A DNA stretch of 38,603 bases, taken from contig CAWULT010000038.1 in assembly GCA_963923455.1 (NCBI GenBank), positions 1 through 38,603 on the forward strand, in the 5' to 3' direction. The position numbers were made by a program, and so were the translations under genes. The notes under the pieces are model-generated. The model saw only the letters and a list, made by a program, of their open reading frames with translations, made no database searches and was not told the origin of the DNA. Within the stretch, counting starts at the first letter, position 1. Each line of letters starts with the position of its first letter. This DNA comes from CAWULT01 sp963923455 (lineage in GTDB: Bacteria; Acidobacteriota; Vicinamibacteria; Vicinamibacterales; UBA2999). Of this stretch, positions 25,440 through 33,538 are shown piece by piece.

Positions 25440-26327
25440 GTGACGGAGTACACCGTGGGCGCGCGGAACGCCGAGGTCGTCGACGCCGCCGGCGGCGAAA
25501 CCATCCGTCTGCTGGCGATGTATCCCAGCCACGCGCCCGAGGCGCCGGTGGCCATGGGCCCGTACACGCTGGACGTGGCGATGGGCGCCCCGATCGCCGA
25601 GGGGCGCTTTCCGCTGGTCGTGCACTCGCACGGGACGGGCAGTTCCCACCTGCTGTGTCGCACCGTGACGAGCCGTCTGGCCCGGCACGGGTACGTGGTG
25701 GTGATGCTGGAGCACCCGCGCAACAACCGGAACGACAATGCGCTCGCGGGCACCGCCACGATCCTGGCCAACCGTCCACGACACGTGCGGGTGGTGCTCG
25801 ACTGGGCGTTCGGCGCGGAGGGCTTCGGGGCGAGCCTCGTGCCGGACTCGGCGGCCGTGATGGGGCACTCGCTCGGGGGCTACACGGCCCTGGCCCTGGC
25901 CGGCGGCACCCCGACGTCATTCCCGAACGAGTCGCCGGACGGTCGGGAGCACCCGGTGCCGGTGGCCCAGGATCCTCGCGTGAAGGCGCTGGTGCTGCTG
26001 GCGCCCGCGACGCCGTGGTTCAAGGCCCCGGGCGCGCTGAGCTCGGTGCGGGTGCCGGTGCTGATGTTCACCGGCGAGCAGGACGGCCATGCCCCCGCGT
26101 GGTTCGGCCAGATCGTCGAGCGGGGCCTGCCGTCGCCCAATCGGCTCACCCACGTCGTGGTGCCGAAGGCCGGGCACTACTCGTTCCTGAGCCCGTTCCC
26201 CGCGTCGATGGTCAGCCCGACGTTTTCGCCGTCACAGGACCCTCCGGGCTTCGACCGCGCGGCCTTCCACGAGCGACTCGGGTCCGACGTGCAGGCCTTC
26301 CTGGACCGCGAGCTGCCGCGCGGCTGA
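25440..26327 (+). CDS. Alpha/beta hydrolase, PAF-acetylhydrolase/dienelactone-hydrolase-like
   Basis: 295 aa from the GTG at 25440, with GGAG eight bases upstream. A longer open frame to 25350 runs through the SDR gene and is rejected. Features are RFPLVVHSHGTGSSHLLC (oxyanion HGxGxS), EHPRNN, the nucleophile elbow GHSLGG (S144), VLMFTGEQDGHAP (acid) and PKAGHYSFL (His). The early VGARNAEVVDAAGGETIRLLAMYP block resembles prokaryotic PAF-acetylhydrolase-type proteins with an exposed lid. No signal peptide is seen, so it is cytoplasmic. It converges with the PPOX gene, 1 bp apart. Confidence 0.83.
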   Translation: MTEYTVGARNAEVVDAAGGETIRLLAMYPSHAPEAPVAMGPYTLDVAMGAPIAEGRFPLVVHSHGTGSSHLLCRTVTSRLARHGYVVVMLEHPRNNRNDNALAGTATILANRPRHVRVVLDWAFGAEGFGASLVPDSAAVMGHSLGGYTALALAGGTPTSFPNESPDGREHPVPVAQDPRVKALVLLAPATPWFKAPGALSSVRVPVLMFTGEQDGHAPAWFGQIVERGLPSPNRLTHVVVPKAGHYSFLSPFPASMVSPTFSPSQDPPGFDRAAFHERLGSDVQAFLDRELPRG

Positions 26328-26328
26328 A

Positions 26329-26943
26329 TCAGTAGAGGCGCGTCTTGTAGCTGTCGGCCACGGCCGCCTCGATGTTCTCCGCGGCGCGTGCCGGAATCTG
26401 GTCCCTGAGCATCTGCGCGTACGACGGCAGGCGGTCGCGCTCGATCGCGTGATCGCCCTTCCACAGCTTCGAGCGGATGAGCGCCTTGGCACAGTGCAGG
26501 AACGCCTCACGCACGGTGACGACCAGCGCGGACTTCGGGTGCTTGCCACCCACGTCCCAGCGCTGCAGCAGCGCCGGGTCCACCGACACCACCGCCGTGC
26601 CGTTGACGCGCAGCGTCTCGTCGACCCCCGGCACCATGAACAGCAACCCGACCTCGGGGTTGGCCACGACGTTGGCCAGCGTGTCGAGGCGGTTGTTGCC
26701 GGGCCAGTCGGGGATGAGCAGCGTGCGGTCATCCGGCGTCCGCACGAAGCCGGGCGCGTCGCCGCGCGGCGTCACGTCCGCGCCGCCCTCGCCAGCGCTG
26801 CCGATCACGACGAACGGCGAGAGTGCAATGAAGGCGCGCATGTGGTGGTCCAGCGCCGGCAGTGACTTCAGCACGGACCGCTCGAACGGCTCGGGGTAGT
26901 GCTGGCGCAACTGCGCGGCATGGGTGACGGTGAATTCGCTCAT
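26329..26943 (-). CDS. PPOX-class flavin-binding protein (pyridoxamine 5'-phosphate oxidase family)
   Basis: 204 aa from the ATG at 26943. Blocks are FIALSPFVVIGSAGEGGADVTPRGDAPGFV, LLIPDWPGNNRLDTLANVVANPEVGLLFMVPG, and RVNGTAVVSVDPALLQRW, matching the MSMEG_1061-like FMN-dependent PPOX group with the PxxNxRxDT strand. It likely binds FMN or F420 and reduces small molecules, function unknown. The start overlaps the stop of the upstream membrane protein gene by 1 bp (TGATG). It is the last gene of the ArsR-SRPBCC-membrane protein-PPOX operon. Confidence 0.87.
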   Translation of the reverse strand: MSEFTVTHAAQLRQHYPEPFERSVLKSLPALDHHMRAFIALSPFVVIGSAGEGGADVTPRGDAPGFVRTPDDRTLLIPDWPGNNRLDTLANVVANPEVGLLFMVPGVDETLRVNGTAVVSVDPALLQRWDVGGKHPKSALVVTVREAFLHCAKALIRSKLWKGDHAIERDRLPSYAQMLRDQIPARAAENIEAAVADSYKTRLY

Positions 26944-27377
26944 CACGGCCTCCGTGGCGTCGCGGGCGTCGCCAGCCTGGCGCCGGCCCACACGGTCGGC
27001 AGCGCGGTGACGACGAGCAGGATCGGGTACCACCTGGGCCCGAACTCGGGCCCCTGGTCCCAGGTGGCGACAGCGCCGGCGGTCGCCGCGGCGACGCCGA
27101 TCGCGGCCAGCACCAGCGCATGGCCCATCGGCGCGCGCGGCGCCAACCGCGCGGTGAGATAGCCGCCGAGCACGGTGAAGGCCAGCCGGTACGCGCTCGC
27201 CCAGACGAACAACCCGTCGCGCATCGGCTGCCCGGCCGGCGGAAAGACACCCGTCGCGTGCATCGCGGCGTCGGCAGCCACCGACAGGGCGGCTGTGAGC
27301 ACGAAACCGGCCGCCACGGCCAGCACACTGCGGCCGCGTGTCGCCCTGGCGCGCGGCACGCCGTCGGCCGCGCTCAC
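26943..27377 (-). CDS. Hypothetical four-segment membrane protein
   Basis: 144 aa from the GTG at 27377, which overlaps the stop of the SRPBCC gene by 4 bp. Four hydrophobic segments are seen: SVLAVAAGFVLTAALSVAADA, LAFTVLGGYLTARL, GHALVLAAIGVAAATAGAVA and RWYPILLVVTALPTVWAGARL. I do not recognise a named family, although similar small proteins often sit beside ArsR-SRPBCC pairs. The location argues for a membrane partner or unrelated passenger of the operon. Confidence 0.65.
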   Translation of the reverse strand: MSAADGVPRARATRGRSVLAVAAGFVLTAALSVAADAAMHATGVFPPAGQPMRDGLFVWASAYRLAFTVLGGYLTARLAPRAPMGHALVLAAIGVAAATAGAVATWDQGPEFGPRWYPILLVVTALPTVWAGARLATPATPRRP

Positions 27378-27895
27378 GTCCGCCCCCCGAAGCGCGCCTC
27401 GATCAGCGCGCCGAGCTTGCCCACTTCCTCCGTCCAGCCCATCGTGGCGCGCTGGGTCCACTCGTCGTTGTGCATCGCGTCGAACGACAGGCGCATTCGG
27501 ACGGTCTTGCCCTCCTGCTCCAGCTCGACGACGGTGGCGACGTCGTAGGGGTCGATCCCGGGGATGAAGTCCGCCAGGTGCAGGTAGGCCAGGCGCCGCG
27601 GCAGGTCGATCTCCGTGTAGGTGAGGCGGGCCGGATGGCTGAGCGGCATGCCCGCCTTCCTCATGAACTCGACCTGCGGCGGGTCCACGGCCGTCATGTC
27701 GTAGTGCAGCTCGCCGCCAGGGCGCAGGTCCATCTTCCGGACCGTGACCTTGAAGCCGCCGGGCCCCCACCACGACTCGATGCCCTCCTTGGTCGTCCAG
27801 AGATCCCAGACGTCCTGGATGTCGGCGCGGTAGGTGCGCTCGAGCGTGATGCGCCTGCGTGGACTGGACGGACCCGGCGTGGATTGGTCGCTCAT
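27374..27895 (-). CDS. SRPBCC (AHSA1-type) domain protein
   Basis: 173 aa. The helix-grip fold is visible as ITLERTYRADIQDVWDLWTTKEGIESWWGPGGFKVTVRKMDLRPGGELHYDM, the RLTYTEIDLPRRLAYL strand, and the C-terminal helix QRATMGWTEEVGKLGALIEARFG. The family binds hydrophobic ligands and commonly pairs with ArsR-type regulators. Its ATG overlaps the ArsR stop by 4 bp (ATGA) and its stop overlaps the next start by 4 bp, indicating tight translational coupling. Confidence 0.9.
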   Translation of the reverse strand: MSDQSTPGPSSPRRRITLERTYRADIQDVWDLWTTKEGIESWWGPGGFKVTVRKMDLRPGGELHYDMTAVDPPQVEFMRKAGMPLSHPARLTYTEIDLPRRLAYLHLADFIPGIDPYDVATVVELEQEGKTVRMRLSFDAMHNDEWTQRATMGWTEEVGKLGALIEARFGGRT

Positions 27896-28239
27896 GATCG
27901 CCTCCGCGTGCGGCGCGCCGCCGCGCGCGCCCGTTGCCGTCGTTCGAGGGCCGCGCCGAAGGCGTCGAGGCGCCCCTCCCACAGGGTGCGGTACTGCGTC
28001 ACCCAGGCGTCGAGCTCGCGGAAGGGCTCGGGCCGCAGCGAGTAGAGCCGGCGCTGCCCATCGGGCCTGACGGTGACGAAACCCGCATCTTCGAGGATGC
28101 GCAGATGACGGGAGACGCCGGACTGGTGGATCTCCATCCGCGCCACGATGTCGTTGACCGCGCACTCACCGGCGAGCAGCGCCTCGACGATCTGCAGGCG
28201 GCTCGGATCGGCCAGCGCCTGGAACACGCTCGGCTGCAT
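27892..28239 (-). CDS. ArsR-family transcriptional regulator
   Basis: 115 aa from the ATG at 28239. A longer frame starts at 28281, but it runs through a promoter that lies between the two ATGs, so the shorter start is preferred. The winged helix-turn-helix is SVFQALADPSRLQIVEALLAGECAVNDIVARMEIHQSGVSRHLRILEDAGFVTVRPDGQRRLYSL. No cysteine metal site is evident, so it is of the ligand- or SRPBCC-coupled type. A basic C-terminal tail (RQRARAAARRTRRRS) is present. It heads a four-gene overlapping operon and probably represses it. Confidence 0.9.
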   Translation of the reverse strand: MQPSVFQALADPSRLQIVEALLAGECAVNDIVARMEIHQSGVSRHLRILEDAGFVTVRPDGQRRLYSLRPEPFRELDAWVTQYRTLWEGRLDAFGAALERRQRARAAARRTRRRS

Positions 28240-28248
28240 GACTGCGTA

Positions 28249-28277
28249 TATGTATATCACTGCATATACAGTGTCAA
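28249..28277 (-). promoter_or_regulatory. ArsR-operon promoter with overlapping operator
   Basis: On the minus strand a perfect -35 TTGACA (28277-28272) is followed by TATACA (28256-28251, spacing 15) or TACATA (28254-28249, spacing 17). An imperfect palindrome ACTGCATATACAGT (28259-28272) sits between the boxes, and a related ACTGCGTATA lies at 28241-28250. With the ATG at 28239 the transcript would be leaderless or nearly so. Autorepression is inferred. Confidence 0.6.
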
Positions 28278-28335
28278 GCATGCCATGGGTTGGCAGCGGC
28301 GGCGAACGGCGTCGCCGCGGGGCGCCGGGCGGCGT

Positions 28336-28767
28336 TCAGAACAACACGGTCGCGTCGACGATGACGCGCGTGCGCGGGTTGTAGATCACGGCCGTGCCGT
28401 CGATGACGCCGCGCCGGTAGTCGGCCGGCAGGACGACCATGCGGCGCTCCAGGTCCGGCGGGAACGGCTCCATCTTCTTCTGCCACCCAGGAGGCAGTTG
28501 TCCGGTTCTGGCGTACTTCTTCTGGAGCCCGGGCGGCAGGTTGCGGTACCGCGGGCGGTAATGCTCGTGGATGACGCGGGTGTCGGCGTTGGTGAAGACC
28601 ACGTGGACGGCCACCTGCGTATCGCGCCCGTCGACGACGCGAACGGCCCGCTGCCCGTCATCCCGATCGTGCTTGCCGCCTCGGCCGCGGCCCCGGCCGT
28701 TGTCCGCCCACGCGGAGGCCGAACCCACCAGCAGGCACACCATCGCAGCGCACATGGTTCGACGCAT
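28336..28767 (-). CDS. Exported CigR/RcnB-like protein
   Basis: 143 aa from the ATG at 28767, with a strong GGAGGAGG six bases upstream. The signal peptide is residues 1-22. A basic Gly/Arg-rich stretch (GRGRGRGGKHDRDD) is followed by a core in which LPPGLQKKY...QLPPGWQKKM repeats, then a segment like LPxDYRRGVIDGTAVIYNPRTRVIVDATVLF. This pattern is that of the small periplasmic anti-virulence CigR/RcnB-type proteins. The mechanism is not known. It is separated from the ArsR operon by about 55 bp and transcribed in the same direction. Confidence 0.72.
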   Translation of the reverse strand: MRRTMCAAMVCLLVGSASAWADNGRGRGRGGKHDRDDGQRAVRVVDGRDTQVAVHVVFTNADTRVIHEHYRPRYRNLPPGLQKKYARTGQLPPGWQKKMEPFPPDLERRMVVLPADYRRGVIDGTAVIYNPRTRVIVDATVLF

Positions 28768-28910
28768 CGCATCCTCCTCCACGTCCCCGGGGCGCCTTGG
28801 CGCACGAGGCTGGCGGATGATCCGCAAGGACGCTGCCACCCGCGCGCGCGGCCCGGATCGTGCGAGATACTGATGTGGCGTGAGTGCCCGGCGGCCTGCC
28901 GGTTACCAAA

Positions 28911-29360
28911 ATGATGTCCGCACGACGGGATTGGTCGTTCTCCGGCGCGGCGCGCCGCGCGCTCGCCTGCGCCCTGGCGACATCGACGATCCTCTCCGCC
29001 TGCGGCGGTTCGCCGGCTGCGCCGGACGGCCTGCTCGCCCCGGGCGTCTGGGGTGGTGAGCACGTGACGCTGACGGTGAGTTCCACGGACGCGACCATCG
29101 AGTTCGACTGCGCGCACGGAACGCTCGCCGGGCCGATCAGGCTCGCCGGCGGCGCGTTCGACGCCGCCGGCACGTACGTGCAGGAGCACGGCGGGCCGAT
29201 CCGCGTCGACGAGGTCGTGGTGGTCCAGCCTGCGCGCTACGTGGGCCGGGTCGACGGCCGATCGATGTCGCTCGACGTACGGCTGTTGGACGGATCGCGG
29301 GACCTCGGCCGCTACACGCTCACCCGGGGCGCGAGCGGACGAGTGCTGAAGTGCCTGTAG
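28911..29360 (+). CDS. Hypothetical lipoprotein
   Basis: 149 aa from the ATG at 28911; a GTG at 28884 is in frame. The lipobox is ILSAC with C31 as the lipidated residue. After a GGSPAAPDG linker, the body (LAPGVWGGEHVTLTVSSTDATIEFDCAHGTLAGPI...GGAFDAAGTYVQEHGG) looks like a small beta-sandwich. Cys residues in FDCAHG and the final KCL could form a disulfide. I do not recognise a named function. The gene converges with the CoA-transferase gene, 4 bp apart. Confidence 0.75.
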   Translation: MMSARRDWSFSGAARRALACALATSTILSACGGSPAAPDGLLAPGVWGGEHVTLTVSSTDATIEFDCAHGTLAGPIRLAGGAFDAAGTYVQEHGGPIRVDEVVVVQPARYVGRVDGRSMSLDVRLLDGSRDLGRYTLTRGASGRVLKCL

Positions 29361-29364
29361 CCGC

Positions 29365-30543
29365 CTAGACGATCCCCGCGCGGCGCCACGCCTGGACGGT
29401 GGCGGCGTCGAACCCCAGTTCGCCCAGGATGGCGTCGGTGTGCTCGCCCAGGGCAGGGATCGGATCCATGCGTGGCTCGTCGCCGTCGAGGTTGAACGGC
29501 GGCACGAGCGCGCGAATTGGGCCGGCCGGCGACGCCACCTCGCGCCACCGGTCGCGCGCCGCGAGCTGCGGGTGATCGAGGAACTCCTGCACGGTGTTCA
29601 TCCGCGCGTTGGCGATGCCGGCAGACTCGAGCCGCGCCGTTACCTGCTCGGCCGTCAAGTCGGCCAGCGCGGCGGTGATCACCGCGTCCATCGCGGATCG
29701 GTTGGCCACGCGGTCCGCGTTGGAGCCGAAGCGCGCGTCGGTCGCCAGGTCGGGCCGGCCGAGTATCTCGTCGCAGAAGCGCGCCCACTCGCGCTCGTTC
29801 TGCAGCCCCAGATACACGACCTTGCCGTCACCGGCCGTGTAAGGCCCGTACGGAGCGATCGCCGCGTGCGTGGCGCCCGTGCGCGGCAACGGCGAGCCGC
29901 CATAGCCGCTGTAGTAGGCGGCGTAGCCCATCCACTCGCCGAGCGACTCGAACATCGAGATGTCGAGCGCGGCCCCTTCGCCGGTCTGGTGGCGGCGCAG
30001 CAGCGCGGCCAGGATGCCCGAGAAGGCGTACATGCCGGCGGCGATGTCCGCAATCGACACACCCACCTTCGACGGGGTGTCGGGCGTGCCGGTGATCGAC
30101 ACGAGCCCGGCCTCGCTCTGCACGAGCAGGTCGTAGGCCTTCTTGTCGCGGTAGGGACCCGAGGTGCCGTAGCCGGACAGCTCGCACGCAATCAGCCGCG
30201 GATGCGCCTGGCGCAGTGCAGCCGAGCCGAAGCCCAGTCGCGTCATCGCGCCCGGGGCGAGGTTGTGCAGGAAGACGTCCGCGCGGGCCAGCAGGCGCCG
30301 CAGCACGTCGGCGCCTTCGGGGGCCTTGAGATCCAGCGTCAGCGACTCCTTCGAACGATTGATCCAGACGAAGTGGCTGGCCAGGCCCTTGACCGTGCGG
30401 TCGTAGCCGCGCGCGAAGTCGCCCACGCCTGGGCGTTCGATCTTGATGACACGGGCGCCGAGGTCGGCGAGCTGGCGGCTGGCGAACGGGGCCGCCACCG
30501 CCTGCTCGACGGCGACGACGGTGACTCCATCGAGGGGACGCAT
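29365..30543 (-). CDS. Class III CoA-transferase (CaiB/BaiF family)
   Basis: 392 aa from the ATG at 30543. The family motifs are VTVVAVEQAVAAPFASRQLADLGARVIKIERPGVGDFAR, LDLKAPEGADVLRRLLARADVFLHNLAPG, the catalytic Asp D138 in YDLLVQSEAGL, SIADIAAGMYAFSGILAALL, and NARMNTVQEFLDHPQL. These enzymes move CoA between acyl-CoA and a free acid in the cytoplasm. Its neighbours do not reveal a substrate; the fumarase/MaoC operon is about 7 kb away. Length is normal for the family. Confidence 0.93.
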   Translation of the reverse strand: MRPLDGVTVVAVEQAVAAPFASRQLADLGARVIKIERPGVGDFARGYDRTVKGLASHFVWINRSKESLTLDLKAPEGADVLRRLLARADVFLHNLAPGAMTRLGFGSAALRQAHPRLIACELSGYGTSGPYRDKKAYDLLVQSEAGLVSITGTPDTPSKVGVSIADIAAGMYAFSGILAALLRRHQTGEGAALDISMFESLGEWMGYAAYYSGYGGSPLPRTGATHAAIAPYGPYTAGDGKVVYLGLQNEREWARFCDEILGRPDLATDARFGSNADRVANRSAMDAVITAALADLTAEQVTARLESAGIANARMNTVQEFLDHPQLAARDRWREVASPAGPIRALVPPFNLDGDEPRMDPIPALGEHTDAILGELGFDAATVQAWRRAGIV

Positions 30544-30592
30544 CAACCGCCGATTGTGCCACACGGCCCTCGGCCGGGTGACGCCCCGCGGC

Positions 30593-31375
30593 CTACTTGC
30601 GGCAGTTGCCCCCTTCGCAGCGGTTGTTCTCGTTGCAGACCATCTCGTAGAGGCCGGTCTTGTCCCACTCGCGCTGGCGCTTCATCTGCCAGCGCGCCGT
30701 CCACGGCCGCGAGAAGACCTTCGGGTCGTCGACCGTGAAGTCGTACCGGATGGTGTCGGCGTCCACACGCGTCAGGCGCTCGATGGTGTGGAACGCCTCG
30801 CTGTGCATCCGGTACTCCTTGGGGTTCTGGTAGTACCAGTCGTCGAGCGACCAGCGCTTGTAATTGCGCGAGTCGATCACGAGCGTGTCGCCCTCCCAGT
30901 GGCCCACCGGGTCGCCGTAGAAGGTCGGCTCCATGTCGGCCCGGTGCGGCCGGCCGTCGAGCGGGATGAACCGCGTGACGTTCATGAACTCCGTCGACAT
31001 CACGAGCATCTGCGGCGTCTGCACGAACTGGATCGGGTACGGCCCCAGGAAGGCCGACGGGAAGCCCGACGGCATGCAGAAGGCGCGTGGCTCGTCGTGG
31101 CGTGGGTCGCCGGTACGGGGCTCGTAGAAGAGCGCCTCGCCCCCGGGCGCAAACGGCGCCATGTCGGCCTTGTCGAATACGGTGGCCGCCCCGCCGCCGC
31201 CCTTGACCGGCTTCGGGTTGTCCCACATGCCAGAGAAGTCCGGCTTGCCGTCGGCGAGCCGCGGCACGCCGGGCGCCGCCGGCCGGGCCGACTGCGCGCG
31301 CACGTCTGCGCCCGGCACCGCGAGCCACGCCGACAGTGCCGCCATCACCAGAGCCGCCGGGACGTGCCTGCGCAT
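30593..31375 (-). CDS. Secreted hypothetical protein (PDFSGMW family)
   Basis: 260 aa from the ATG at 31375, with GAGGAG upstream. The signal peptide is residues 1-27. The mature start DGKPDFSGMWDNPKP, then ...CMPSGFPSAFLGPYPIQFVQTPQMLVMSTEFMNVTRFIPLDGRPH...GDPVGHWEGDTLVIDSRNYKRW belongs to a large exported family of unknown function that is abundant in Acidobacteriota. These proteins often sit beside DUF6152 proteins, as here (next gene upstream). The Cys-rich C-terminus CNENNRCEGGNC is notable. No catalytic motif is assigned. Confidence 0.8.
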   Translation of the reverse strand: MRRHVPAALVMAALSAWLAVPGADVRAQSARPAAPGVPRLADGKPDFSGMWDNPKPVKGGGGAATVFDKADMAPFAPGGEALFYEPRTGDPRHDEPRAFCMPSGFPSAFLGPYPIQFVQTPQMLVMSTEFMNVTRFIPLDGRPHRADMEPTFYGDPVGHWEGDTLVIDSRNYKRWSLDDWYYQNPKEYRMHSEAFHTIERLTRVDADTIRYDFTVDDPKVFSRPWTARWQMKRQREWDKTGLYEMVCNENNRCEGGNCRK

Positions 31376-31422
31376 CGCTGCCGCTCCTCTCCCGCCGGAC
31401 CACGCCGGCCTGCCTGCGTCAG

Positions 31423-31821
31423 TCACTTGGGCCGCGCGTCCTCGTTGGACGCGGTGAACACGCGGCGACCGTCCGCGAAGGTCACGCTGCCGCCCGACGC
31501 GTTGTTCGACCCGTCGCGGGCGCGAAAGCCTTCGACCACGATCACGTCGCCGACCTTGATCGAACTCCGGGGAATGCCGCGCCGCTGCAGCACGCCGGGC
31601 GGCGCCCCCGAGAACCCCCATGTGGTCACGGCGCCCCGCTCGTCCTTGACGTCCACGTAGAACCAGATGTGCGGGTTCATCCACTCCACCTTCGAGACCG
31701 TGCCGGTGACCTTGACGGGCTGCTTCTCGTCGTACTCGGCGACGAAGGAGTGGTGGGCCCGGGCGGACGATCCGGCCAGCAGGGCCAGCGCGCCGAGGAC
31801 TGCGGCAAGGCGTGTGATCAT
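31423..31821 (-). CDS. Exported DUF6152-like protein (second copy)
   Basis: 132 aa from the ATG at 31821, with GGAGG six bases upstream. The signal peptide is residues 1-22, ending SARAHHSF. The pattern AHHSFVAEYDEKQPVKVTGTVSKVEWMNPHIWFYVDVKDERG is the family consensus; GxxPGVLxRRGIxxSSIKVGDVIxVEGFRARDGSNNASG follows. Function unknown; probably periplasmic. It lies 47 bp upstream of the secreted PDFSGMW gene on the same strand, so they probably form one operon. A more divergent relative lies at 14445-14900. Confidence 0.85.
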   Translation of the reverse strand: MITRLAAVLGALALLAGSSARAHHSFVAEYDEKQPVKVTGTVSKVEWMNPHIWFYVDVKDERGAVTTWGFSGAPPGVLQRRGIPRSSIKVGDVIVVEGFRARDGSNNASGGSVTFADGRRVFTASNEDARPK

Positions 31822-31925
31822 CGATGGCCTCCGGGGCCAGATGATGCCACAGGTCGGCCGCGGCCAGGCCTGGGCGGGACGGCTCCAGGCCAGGTGGCGC
31901 GCCCCACGGCCCGCCAGGGTGCGCG

Positions 31926-33518
31926 TCAGCGCGACGGGGCGTGCGCGGACCGGCCCGTGAGCCGCCGCAGGTGCCGCATCAGCCGGCGCCAGGCCGGCAC
32001 CAGCGTCGTCGCCGACGACACGATGCCGCCGATGCTCAGCACCACCAGCACGATGTCCCACAGCGGCCGGCGGAAGTAGAGCGCCGGGAAGTCCAGGCTG
32101 TGGAGCCCATGATAGAGCCACCGCTCGAGGCGGGTGCGCTGCTCCTCCTTGCGCACCACCGCGCCCTTGAACGGGTCGAGGTAGAGCCAGGTGTCGACGG
32201 CGTCTCGAAACCGCACGCGCAGCACCGGCAGCGCCAGCGTGCCCGTTCGGTCGTAGTAGTAGTCGTCGTAAGAGCGCAGCCAGGCCGCGTCGGCGATGGC
32301 CGCGCCGGGCATCGCCCGCCGTGCGGCCTGCTCCACGGCGTCGTCGGCGAAGCGCGTGAAGAGGCCGCGCTCGGGCTCTTCCACCCACACGAGCCGGTGC
32401 TCGAGCGTGGCCGGCTCCACGAAGGCCGGCAGGTCGGTGTTGAGCCACGCCAGCTGGCGCACGTCGTCGGGCGGCCGATAGGCCACGGCGAACGGCGCGC
32501 CCGCGAACTGCGCCACCTCGACTTCCTTCGGCGCGAAGGCCGGCGAGAGGGCCGTCAGGACGCGGCGGATCCGGTCGAGCGTCACCGCCTCCACCCGCAG
32601 CGGACCACCGGACACCGCGTCGACCTGGGCCCGCGTCGGCGTGTGGCCCGGGCTCCAGTCCCACGGCGTCATCGACATGAGGCCGCTGAAGATCCAGGTG
32701 GTCGTCGTGAGCCCGAACAGCAACCCGGCGTAGTGGTGCCACTTCATCAGGCCCTGGTACGGCGAGTGCGACGGCACCCGGCACAGGCGGAAGCGGGCCG
32801 ACGGCGAGAAGCGCCACAGGCCCCACACGAGCCCGGTCGAGCACATCACCGTGCCGGCCAGTGACAGCCAGACGACGAGATCCACCCAGAGGCCCGTGTT
32901 GCGGCGGAGGGGCGTGAAGTAGAGCCAGTGCACCACGGCCCCCAGGTATCCCCAGACGCGCTCGCGGCGCGTCGTCTTCATCACGGGCTCACCGGTGCGG
33001 GCCGACACATAGACGTCGGTGCCCGCCTCGTCACCGAGCGCGACGCGGTGCAGGGGAAAGAGCGGACGCAGCGCGCTGCTGAGCGTCCACTGGTCGGGCT
33101 CCTCGAGGCGCGCGTCGTGGCGGGCGGTGCCGGCGTGCGCGGGCACGAACCCGCGCACCACGGCCACGGCATCGTCAGCGGCGAGCGGTGGAAGCACCTC
33201 GCCGGTATCGGCGTAGACGGTGGCCCACTGCCGGCCAGCGTGCAGGCGGTAGACCGGCCGCTCGCGCATCATGCCGACGCGAATCGAGACGGGCGCGAAG
33301 CCCGCCGCGTCCACCGCCGCCAACGGCTCGACGCGGGCGCCCGACAGGTCGAGTGGGCCGACGCGGGCCAGCCGCTCCTCGGCCGCGAGGCTCGGCATGC
33401 GGGCGTACATCATCACGACGCCCGACGCGAACCACGCCACGAAGAGCACGCACCCGGCGATGCCGAGCCACCGGTGCGTGTAGACCAGCCACGCCCGCCA
33501 GTCGAGGAGCCGGCGCAT
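31926..33518 (-). CDS. PepSY-domain membrane protein (PepSY-TM type)
   Basis: 530 aa. The first membrane segment is WLVYTHRWLGIAGCVLFVAWFASGVVMMY (about 10-38). PepSY-like domains cover about 75-165 and 270-450. Further membrane segments include YLGAVVHWLYFTPLRRNTGLWVDLVVWLSLAGTVMCSTGLVWG (about 190-235), YAGLLFGLTTTTWIFSGLMSM and PLWDIVLVVLSIGGIVSSATTLVPAW. The family is tied to iron-siderophore or heme uptake and reduction at the inner membrane. It follows the TonB receptor gene by 20 bp on the same strand, which supports a metal-uptake pair. Confidence 0.87.
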   Translation of the reverse strand: MRRLLDWRAWLVYTHRWLGIAGCVLFVAWFASGVVMMYARMPSLAAEERLARVGPLDLSGARVEPLAAVDAAGFAPVSIRVGMMRERPVYRLHAGRQWATVYADTGEVLPPLAADDAVAVVRGFVPAHAGTARHDARLEEPDQWTLSSALRPLFPLHRVALGDEAGTDVYVSARTGEPVMKTTRRERVWGYLGAVVHWLYFTPLRRNTGLWVDLVVWLSLAGTVMCSTGLVWGLWRFSPSARFRLCRVPSHSPYQGLMKWHHYAGLLFGLTTTTWIFSGLMSMTPWDWSPGHTPTRAQVDAVSGGPLRVEAVTLDRIRRVLTALSPAFAPKEVEVAQFAGAPFAVAYRPPDDVRQLAWLNTDLPAFVEPATLEHRLVWVEEPERGLFTRFADDAVEQAARRAMPGAAIADAAWLRSYDDYYYDRTGTLALPVLRVRFRDAVDTWLYLDPFKGAVVRKEEQRTRLERWLYHGLHSLDFPALYFRRPLWDIVLVVLSIGGIVSSATTLVPAWRRLMRHLRRLTGRSAHAPSR

Positions 33519-33538
33519 CGAGCCCTGCCACTCCCCCG

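Noticed and set aside
28240..28281. Longer ArsR start at the ATG at 28281
   Set aside because: The added residues would be encoded by the promoter and operator, and they do not match the family N-terminus.
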